Assembly (NCBI GenBank): GCA_024762485.1
Contig: JANTHH010000080.1
Span: 1 to 11,153 of the forward strand
Direction: 5' to 3'
Source: Chromatiales bacterium
GTDB taxonomy: Bacteria; Pseudomonadota; Gammaproteobacteria; Chromatiales; Chromatiaceae
Length of the DNA: 11,153 bases
Each line of letters starts with the position of its first letter. Position 1 is the stretch's first letter. A program made the position numbers and the translations under genes. Of the stretch, positions 5,829 through 11,153 are shown in pieces. Below the pieces are notes generated by a model. The model saw only the letters and a list, made by a program, of their open reading frames with translations, ran no database searches and had not been told where the DNA came from.

Positions 5829-7633
5829 CAGCGGCCGCGCAGGAACAGCTTGTCCAGTTCGGCCATGGTCAGCTGCGTCCAGGTGGGACGCCCGTGGTTG
5901 CACTGCCCACTGCGCTCAGTACGTTCGATGTCGCGCAGCAAGGCGTTCATCTCCTCGATGCCCAGCCGGCGATTGGCACGCACCGAGCCGTGGCATGCCA
6001 GGGTGCCGAGCACCGTGTTGATGGCCTCGCTGATGCGGGTGCTGCTGCCGTGCACCGCCAGATCCGACAGCACGTCCCGCAGCAGGCGTTCGGCATCCGC
6101 CCCCTGCAGCAGCACGGGGATGGCGCGCACCACCAGGGTCTCCTCGTCCAGCCGGTCGACCGTCATGCCCAGTTCATCGAAGGTCTCGCGCTGCGATTCT
6201 GCCTGCTCGGCCTCACGCCGGCTCACCTTCACCGATACCGGCACCAGCAGTGGCTGGCTGCGGATGCCCTGCCCCGCCCGGGCCTGCTTGAAACGCTCGT
6301 AGGTGATGCGTTCGTGAGCGGCGTGCATGTCCACCAGCACCAGTCCCTGGGCATTCTGCGCCAGCACATAGACGCCGTGCAGTTGCGCCAGGGCATAGCC
6401 CAGCGGCGGGATGTCCGCGGCCGCGCTTTTGGCAACCGTGCCGGCCGCGGGCTGCACTGCCGGCACGGTGGTGGCGGCCGGTTGCTGCCAGTCCAGGCTG
6501 GCAGCGACGTAATCCGGCCGTGACTCCTGCACACCAAGCCCCATAGGTCGTTGATACGGCTGTGCAGGCGGCGTGGCTGCCGGCTGGCTGACACCCGGCG
6601 TAGCAGAGGGCGACAGCGTCTCGGCCAGCTGGTCCGCCGGGCGCACTTCCGCCAGCACCTTGTGCAGGGTGCGGAAGATGAAGTCATGCACCAGCCGGCC
6701 CTCGCGGAACCGCACCTCGTGCTTGGTCGGATGGACATTGACGTCCACCAGTACCGGGTCGAGTTCGAGATAGACCAGGTAGGCCGGGTGGCGGCCATGG
6801 AACAAGACGTCCTGAAAAGCCTGGCGCACGGCATGGGTCACCAGCTTGTCCCGCACCATGCGGCCGTTGACATAGAAATGCTGCATGTCGGCCTGGCTGC
6901 GCGAGAACGTCGGCTGCGCCACCCAGCCATGCAGCCGCAGGCCGGCGGCGGCATGCTCGAACACCAGCGCGTTGTCCAGGAAGGGCTGACCGAGCAGCGC
7001 CGACACCCGCCGCTCGCGGCTGCGCACATCATCCGCGGCGCGACTGCTGAACACCTCCCGGCCGTTGTGCCGAAGGGCAAAGCCGACATCGAAGCGGGCC
7101 AGCGCAAGGCGGCGCAGGGTCTGCTCGACATGGTTGAACTCGGTCTTGTCGGTACGCAGGAACTTGCGTCGCGCGGGGGTGTTGAAGAACAGGTCGCGCA
7201 CCTCGACGGTGGTGCCCGGCGGATGGGCGGCGGGGACCGGCTCGTCCGCCTGCCCTGCCAACTGCCAGGCCTGCTCCGCCCCTTGTTCACGCGATGTCAG
7301 GGTCAGGCGCGATACCGAGGCGATGCTGGGCAGCGCCTCGCCGCGAAATCCCATGCTGGCGATACGCTCCAGATCTTCCAGGCTGGAGACCTTGCTGGTG
7401 GCGTGGCGTGACAATGCCAGTGCCAGCTCATCCCTGGCGATGCCGAGGCCATCATCGCGGATGCGCATCCGCTTGACCCCACCCTGCTCGACCTCCACGT
7501 CGATATGGCCGGCGCCGGCATCGAGGCTGTTTTCCACCAGCTCCTTGATTACCGATGCAGGACGCTCGACCACCTCGCCGGCGGCGATCTGGTTGACGAG
7601 CAGGGGGGGTAAGGCATGAATGCGCTGGACCAT
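5828..7633 (-). CDS. mutL: DNA mismatch repair protein MutL
   Basis: MutL is the GHKL ATPase that links MutS to downstream strand incision. The 601-aa product compares with 615 aa in E. coli. The N-terminal ATPase has catalytic E31 and N35 in IKELVENSLDAGA, DDGLGI (60-65), RHATSK (76-81), GFRGEAL (95-101) and FFNTPARRKFL. A linker rich in Pro, Ala and Gln (about 335-405) leads to the C-terminal dimerisation domain. That domain carries DMHAAHERITYE (435-446), matching the metal-binding endonuclease motif D-x-H-A-x2-E-x4-E. ACHG (546-549) and CNHGRP (578-583) complete the site. E. coli MutL lacks this motif; its presence suggests MutH-independent nicking. I chose the ATG at 7633 (MVQRIHALPP); a GTG at 7639 is the alternative, and neither has a clear Shine-Dalgarno. 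It lies 56 bp after amiB and overlaps miaA. Confidence 0.98.
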   Translation of the reverse strand: MVQRIHALPPLLVNQIAAGEVVERPASVIKELVENSLDAGAGHIDVEVEQGGVKRMRIRDDGLGIARDELALALSRHATSKVSSLEDLERIASMGFRGEALPSIASVSRLTLTSREQGAEQAWQLAGQADEPVPAAHPPGTTVEVRDLFFNTPARRKFLRTDKTEFNHVEQTLRRLALARFDVGFALRHNGREVFSSRAADDVRSRERRVSALLGQPFLDNALVFEHAAAGLRLHGWVAQPTFSRSQADMQHFYVNGRMVRDKLVTHAVRQAFQDVLFHGRHPAYLVYLELDPVLVDVNVHPTKHEVRFREGRLVHDFIFRTLHKVLAEVRPADQLAETLSPSATPGVSQPAATPPAQPYQRPMGLGVQESRPDYVAASLDWQQPAATTVPAVQPAAGTVAKSAAADIPPLGYALAQLHGVYVLAQNAQGLVLVDMHAAHERITYERFKQARAGQGIRSQPLLVPVSVKVSRREAEQAESQRETFDELGMTVDRLDEETLVVRAIPVLLQGADAERLLRDVLSDLAVHGSSTRISEAINTVLGTLACHGSVRANRRLGIEEMNALLRDIERTERSGQCNHGRPTWTQLTMAELDKLFLRGR

Positions 7634-7689
7634 GCGCACATTCTGCCATAACCGCCGCTCAGTCCGCCGGCGGCGCGGCAGCCGCAGAC

Positions 7690-8997
7690 TCAGGAATTGG
7701 GGATGCGCAATACCTGGCCAACGCGGATGACATCACCCTTGAGGCGGTTCTCGCGCTTCAGTTCGAGCAGGCTGATGCGGTAGTTCTGGGCGATGGTGGA
7801 GAGGGTGTCGCCGGGGGCGATCACGTGTTCACGCTCGTCCTGCTGCTGCAGGGAGGCCAGCAGGGTCCCGGGTGGCGGGGCTTTCTTGAAATAACCCTGC
7901 ACCCCGCGCAACAGGGCCCTGGCGAGACTCTCCTGGTATTTCGGGTTGCGCAGGTTGCGCTCCTCGGTCGGATTGGAAATAAAGGCGGTCTCCACCAGCA
8001 TCGAAGGGATGTCCGGTGATTTCAACACGGCGAAGCCCGCCTGCTGAACCTTGCGGCCATGCACCTTGCCGTGTCGCTTGAGTTCGCGGTAGACGTCGCT
8101 GGCGACCTCGACACTCATCTGCCGGGTGGCTGACTGGGAGAGATCGAGCAGCACCGAGGCAAGCACGTCATCCTTGTCGTCCAGGCTCACGCCACCCACC
8201 AGATCGGCAGAGTTTTCACTCTCCGCCAGCCAGCGGGCCGCCTCGCTGGACGCGCCTCGGCGTGACAGCACGTACACCGAAGATCCCCGGACCCGGCGGT
8301 CATGAAAGGCGTCGGCATGAATCGATACGAACAGGTCTGCCCGCTGCTTGCGAGCGATTTCCATGCGCTTGCGCAGGGGGATGAAGTAGTCACCCTTGCG
8401 CACCAGCACGGCCTTCATCCCCGACTGGGCATCGATCAGCCTGGCCAGCCGCTTGGCAACCGCGAGCACCACGTCTTTTTCGTAGGTACGGTAGGTTTTT
8501 CCAATGGCACCCGAATCCTCGCCGCCATGACCGGCATCGATGGCGACGATGACGTCGCGCGGCCGGCCGCTGTCCGCCACGGTCTTGACCGTGGGTTTGG
8601 AGTTACCCGACTCCACGTCATAGAGATCGAGCACCAGGCGATGGCCATAGGGACCGTTGGGCTTGAGCAGAAAGCTCTTGGGACGCACCGACTGCTTGAG
8701 ATCGAGCACCAGCCGCAGGTCACCGCCCTTGCGGTTGGCGTAGCGCACCCCGTGCAGGTGACGATCGTGCAGGCTGGTGGTGTCCAGCGAGGCGTCCGGC
8801 CGGGCCTTGGCGAGGTCGATCACCAGCCGCTCCGGGGCCTTGAGCGTGAACAACTCGTGATCCACCGGCCCGGAGACATCGAATACCAGGCGGGTATGGT
8901 CCGGCGCCGTCCACAGACGCACACCCTCCACCGTGACCTGCGCCGCCCCGATGGGCAGCGAAACCGACAGTAAAATCAAGGCCAGAACAGCACGCAT
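7690..8997 (-). CDS. amiB: N-acetylmuramoyl-L-alanine amidase, AmiB/AmiC type, with AMIN and LysM domains
   Basis: This periplasmic zinc amidase cleaves the MurNAc-L-Ala bond to split septal peptidoglycan, normally under EnvC/NlpD-type activators. The 435-aa product starts with a Sec signal peptide (about 1-19, hydrophobic core VLALILLSVSLPIGAA, likely cleavage after A19). An AMIN domain (about 20-130) follows, then Amidase_3 (about 148-370). The zinc ligands are H157 in DAGHGG, E173 in RTYEKD and H227 in SIHADAF, and the catalytic glutamate is E336 in VETAFISN. The insert AARWLAESENSADLVGG (253-269) matches the autoinhibitory helix region of regulated amidases. A C-terminal LysM (about 391-435, APGDTLSTIAQNY) should bind glycan. 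The ATG at 8997 gives a clean signal peptide and has GGGGG (9003-9007) 5 nt upstream. The symbol follows its place next to mutL. Confidence 0.95.
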   Translation of the reverse strand: MRAVLALILLSVSLPIGAAQVTVEGVRLWTAPDHTRLVFDVSGPVDHELFTLKAPERLVIDLAKARPDASLDTTSLHDRHLHGVRYANRKGGDLRLVLDLKQSVRPKSFLLKPNGPYGHRLVLDLYDVESGNSKPTVKTVADSGRPRDVIVAIDAGHGGEDSGAIGKTYRTYEKDVVLAVAKRLARLIDAQSGMKAVLVRKGDYFIPLRKRMEIARKQRADLFVSIHADAFHDRRVRGSSVYVLSRRGASSEAARWLAESENSADLVGGVSLDDKDDVLASVLLDLSQSATRQMSVEVASDVYRELKRHGKVHGRKVQQAGFAVLKSPDIPSMLVETAFISNPTEERNLRNPKYQESLARALLRGVQGYFKKAPPPGTLLASLQQQDEREHVIAPGDTLSTIAQNYRISLLELKRENRLKGDVIRVGQVLRIPNS

Positions 8998-9038
8998 GAC
9001 GTCCCCCAACGTTCATCCTTCTGTCACTCTCTGATTCG

Positions 9039-9066
9039 ACAATAGCACAGGAGTGAAAATAATCAA
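9039..9066 (-). promoter_or_regulatory. Promoter candidate for amiB
   Basis: Read leftward, TTGATT (9061-9066) and TATTGT (9039-9044) are separated by 16 bp, and TGC precedes the -10, giving an extended element. It lies in the only distinctly AT-rich patch of the window, the 143-bp gap between tsaE and amiB, and would give a leader of about 35 nt. This suggests amiB-mutL-miaA can be transcribed separately from nnr-tsaE. Confidence 0.55.
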
Positions 9067-9090
9067 TAAAATCTAGGAGATAAGAGAGAC

Positions 9091-9113
9091 TTCTTAATGA
9101 GCTGACTTAAGAA
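9091..9113. repeat. Inverted repeat in the tsaE-amiB gap
   Basis: TTCTTAA (9091-9097) and TTAAGAA (9107-9113) are perfect 7-bp arms around a 9-nt centre. The centre of the repeat lies about 70 bp upstream of the transcription start predicted for the amiB promoter, a usual place for an activator site. The AT-only outer arms and the lack of a T tract argue against a terminator for tsaE. I do not recognise the binding protein. Confidence 0.45.
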
Positions 9114-9140
9114 ATCTGCGGCCCGGCACGCTCTGGCTGC

Positions 9141-9617
9141 TCAAGCGGCCGCAAAGGGCGCCGGCAGACGAGCGAGAATGGCCTCTCCACACGCGGAATC
9201 CGCACGCAATCGCAGGGTTCGACCTTCCACCAGATGGTCCAGTTCAATCACCATGTCCGCCTTTGGCAGCCAGCCCTCGCCGCGCTCTGGCCATTCGATC
9301 AGCAGCACGGCCTCCTCCGCCAGCATGTCGCGCAGACCGAGATATTCCAGCTCCTCCGGATCGCCGAGGCGATACAGGTCCAGGTGATAGACATTGCCAT
9401 CGGCCAGCTCATAGGGCTCGATCAGGGTGTAGGTGGGGCTGCGCACCGCGCCCTGGTGGCCCCGGCCGCGCAGGAAACCGCGCACCAGGGTGGTCTTGCC
9501 GGCCCCCAGGTCACCGCGCAGGAAGATCAGCGCACGGCGCGGGCAGGCCGCCGCCAGGGCAGTGCCGAAGGCCTGCTGCGCCGTCTCGTCCGGCAGGAAT
9601 ATCTCCCGCTCAGTCAT
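9141..9617 (-). CDS. tsaE: tRNA threonylcarbamoyladenosine biosynthesis ATPase TsaE
   Basis: TsaE is the small ATPase that works with TsaB and TsaD to place t6A at position 37 of ANN-decoding tRNAs. The 158-aa product is close to the 153 aa of E. coli. The P-loop GDLGAGKTT is at 35-43, then SPTYTLIEPYE (60-70) with the conserved threonine. YHLDLYRL (77-84) carries D80, and LLIEWPERG (105-113) carries E108 and W109, a family signature. The start at 9617 lies inside the end of nnr, an 8-nt overlap (9610-9617). GGTGA sits 8 nt upstream of the ATG, within nnr. nnr-tsaE-amiB is a conserved gammaproteobacterial order. A 143-bp AT-rich gap then separates it from amiB, longer than within the rest of this gene series. 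Confidence 0.97.
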   Translation of the reverse strand: MTEREIFLPDETAQQAFGTALAAACPRRALIFLRGDLGAGKTTLVRGFLRGRGHQGAVRSPTYTLIEPYELADGNVYHLDLYRLGDPEELEYLGLRDMLAEEAVLLIEWPERGEGWLPKADMVIELDHLVEGRTLRLRADSACGEAILARLPAPFAAA

Positions 9618-11118
9618 CGGGATTCACCAGGTGGTGAAGCTCGGGCAGCAGGTCACTGGCGAGCAATCCGCGCTCGCCCCCGCGGGCCGCGGCGGCATCG
9701 CCCGCCGCGCCGTGCAGGCACACCGCCATGGCCGCTGCCTGCTCCAGTTCGAAGCCCTGGGCGATCATCCCACCGACGACGCCGGTCAGCACGTCACCCA
9801 TGCCGCCGCTGGCCATGCCCGGGTTGCCGTCGCAGCATACCGCCGGCGGGCGCTCGCCCTCGCCCTGCACCAGACTGCCGGCACCCTTGAGCACCGCCAC
9901 GCCGCCGTAACGCGCCACCAGCGCCGCCACCGCGGCGAAGCGGTCACGACCGATCCCGGCCGTCTCCTGTGCCAGCAGCCGTGCCGCTTCGCCGGGATGC
10001 GGTGTGAGTATCCAGTTGTGACGACGCACCGGCGCCTCGGCCAACAGGTTCAGTGCGTCGGCATCCACCACCAGTGGCCGGTCGGCATCCAGCACACGCT
10101 GCCACAGCGCCCGCCCCCAGGCATCACGGCCCAACCCCGGACCGATGGCAATGACACTGCAGCGAGTGATCAGGTCATCCAGCTGCCCCGGCTCGTCGAT
10201 GCCATGGACCATGATCTCCGGCCGCGCCGCCAACACCGCGCCGACGTGTTCCGTACGGGTCGCCAGGCTGACCAACCCTGCGCCAGCACGCAGTGCGGCC
10301 TCTGCGGCCAGGCGTGCGGCACCCCCCATGCCGTGATTCCCGCCGACTACCAGCACATGGCCGAAGTCGCCCTTGTGCGCGGTGCGCGGACGCGGTGCGA
10401 GGAATTCCCGCTGCTTGGCCCAGTCGAGCCGCCGCGCCGAGAGTATCTGCCGGGCATAAACCCTGGCAGGCACCGCCAGGGCATCAAAAAACACCTCGCC
10501 ACAACAGTCGGGACCATCAGCGGTGAACATGCCCTGCTTGAGGCCAATGAAGCTGAGGGTGACAGCCGCCTGCACCGCCACACCCAGCGCCACGCCGGTA
10601 TCGGCCTGCAGGCCGGAGGGGATATCCAGCGCCAGTACCGGCGCGGGATGGCGGTTGATTGCCTGGATGACCGCTGCCCAGGCACCGCTCACCTCGCGCG
10701 ACAGGCCGGTGCCGAAGATCCCATCGACGATCACGTCGGTGCGTGACGGCAGCTCATCGCAGGGCCGCCAGTCACCACCCGCATCCTGGTAACGCCCGGC
10801 ATTGAGGCGGGCATCTCCGGCGAGTTTTTCGCGATCACCCAGCTGCAGCACCCGCACCGTCAGCCCCGCCTCAAGGGCCAGACGCGCCAGCACGAAGCCG
10901 TCGCCGGCGTTGTTGCCGACCCCGGCCAGCACGGTGATATCGTGCGCCTCGGGCCAATGGTCGCGCAGCAGGGCGAAGGCGGCAGCACCCGCCCGCGCCA
11001 TCAGGACCTCGCCGGGGATGCCGAAGTCCTCGATCACCGCGCGATCCAGTGCACGCACCTGCTCGGCCCGGTACAGGGCATGGGGCAGTCGGTCGGTCTT
11101 GGGCATGACGCGGTACAT
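9610..11118 (-). CDS. nnr: Bifunctional NAD(P)H-hydrate repair enzyme (epimerase + ADP-dependent dehydratase)
   Basis: Nnr repairs hydrated NADH and NADPH (NADHX, NADPHX). The N-terminal epimerase interconverts R and S forms, and the C-terminal ribokinase-like dehydratase restores NAD(P)H using ADP. The 502-aa length fits the fused form. The epimerase domain (about 13-220) shows AGVGNNAGDGFV (65-76), VDGIFGTGL and ALDIPSGL. The dehydratase domain (about 230-500) shows VVGGNHGMGGAARLA, IGPGLGRD, DADALNLLA, LTPHPGEAARLL (371-382), KGAGSLV and GNPGMASGGMGDVLTG (431-446), whose D442 is the expected catalytic base. I used the ATG at 11118; the ATG at 11106 is an alternative and neither has a strong ribosome-binding site. 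It is the first gene of the leftward series, and its promoter must lie mostly beyond the window. The remaining 35 bp to the edge show nothing callable. Confidence 0.97.
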   Translation of the reverse strand: MYRVMPKTDRLPHALYRAEQVRALDRAVIEDFGIPGEVLMARAGAAAFALLRDHWPEAHDITVLAGVGNNAGDGFVLARLALEAGLTVRVLQLGDREKLAGDARLNAGRYQDAGGDWRPCDELPSRTDVIVDGIFGTGLSREVSGAWAAVIQAINRHPAPVLALDIPSGLQADTGVALGVAVQAAVTLSFIGLKQGMFTADGPDCCGEVFFDALAVPARVYARQILSARRLDWAKQREFLAPRPRTAHKGDFGHVLVVGGNHGMGGAARLAAEAALRAGAGLVSLATRTEHVGAVLAARPEIMVHGIDEPGQLDDLITRCSVIAIGPGLGRDAWGRALWQRVLDADRPLVVDADALNLLAEAPVRRHNWILTPHPGEAARLLAQETAGIGRDRFAAVAALVARYGGVAVLKGAGSLVQGEGERPPAVCCDGNPGMASGGMGDVLTGVVGGMIAQGFELEQAAAMAVCLHGAAGDAAAARGGERGLLASDLLPELHHLVNPDD

Positions 11119-11153
11119 GGATCGGATTCCCGGCTCGGTGCGTGAAAGGCTTA

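Noticed and set aside
5346..7411. Several plus-strand open frames of 150-320 codons opposite miaA and mutL
   Set aside because: All lie within conserved minus-strand genes, overlap each other in different frames, and show no motifs or convincing ribosome-binding sites.
7634..7689. GC-rich palindrome CCGCCGGCGG between amiB and mutL as a terminator
   Set aside because: No T tract follows on the minus strand, and the gap is only 56 bp between genes normally cotranscribed. Chance GC-rich self-complementarity is more likely.
9091..9113. Inverted repeat as a tsaE terminator
   Set aside because: The stem would be all A-U apart from one G-C pair, has a 9-nt loop and is followed by GTCTCTC rather than a T tract, so it would terminate poorly.
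9433..10746. A 437-codon plus-strand open frame opposite tsaE and nnr
   Set aside because: It is antisense to two well-conserved genes, with a composition typical of reverse-complement shadows (many His, Gln, Arg).
11119..11153. Possible start of a divergent queG upstream of nnr
   Set aside because: queG often lies next to nnr in gammaproteobacteria, but the last 35 bp contain no plus-strand start codon in a recognisable queG context.

Overview
The window is a housekeeping stretch of a GC-rich gammaproteobacterial chromosome. The evidence is the near-continuous match of GlyA, FolD, Hfq, HflX, MiaA and MutL to Escherichia/Pseudomonas-type proteins, the order nnr-tsaE-amiB-mutL-miaA-hfq-hflX, encoded CCA ends on all tRNAs, and a MutL that keeps the endonuclease-type motif as Pseudomonas does. 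By eye, third codon positions are strongly G/C. A purple-sulfur or Chromatiales-like lineage would fit the glyA-nrdR and folD-tRNA neighbourhood, but that is inference.

Layout, left to right. Positions 1-1607 hold glyA and the 5' part of nrdR (both minus strand, 6 nt apart, nrdR cut by the window edge). Positions 1685-2105 hold a three-gene tRNA operon read leftward (Pro-UGG, Arg-UCU, His-GUG) with a near-consensus promoter and a clear intrinsic terminator. folD (2180-3037) is the only plus-strand protein gene; it diverges from the tRNA operon and converges on hflX with 30 bp between the stop codons. From 3068 to 11118 all genes read leftward: nnr, tsaE, amiB, mutL, miaA, hfq, hflX in transcription order. 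nnr/tsaE overlap by 8 nt and mutL/miaA by 1 nt (TGATG). The longer gaps before amiB and hfq carry candidate internal promoters, and a strong hairpin with a short T-run sits between hfq and hflX.

How the genes work together. GlyA and FolD are consecutive steps of folate one-carbon metabolism (serine to 5,10-methylene-THF, then to 10-formyl-THF). The tRNAs, TsaE (t6A37), MiaA (i6A37) and HflX (ribosome rescue/splitting) serve translation. Nnr repairs damaged NAD(P)H, AmiB splits septal peptidoglycan, MutL is a mismatch-repair factor, Hfq is the sRNA chaperone, and NrdR represses ribonucleotide reductase genes.

No gene-free stretch exceeds 300 bases. I found no mobile element, CRISPR array, prophage or pseudogene, and nothing I can defend as a new system. 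The points worth a second look are regulatory or structural: a paired-arm hairpin in a tRNA spacer, an inverted repeat in an AT-rich island upstream of amiB, Hfq-like binding elements in the hfq leader, the hfq-hflX hairpins, a palindrome upstream of folD, a break in the usual hflX-hflKC linkage, and an apparent excess of Chi-type octamers.
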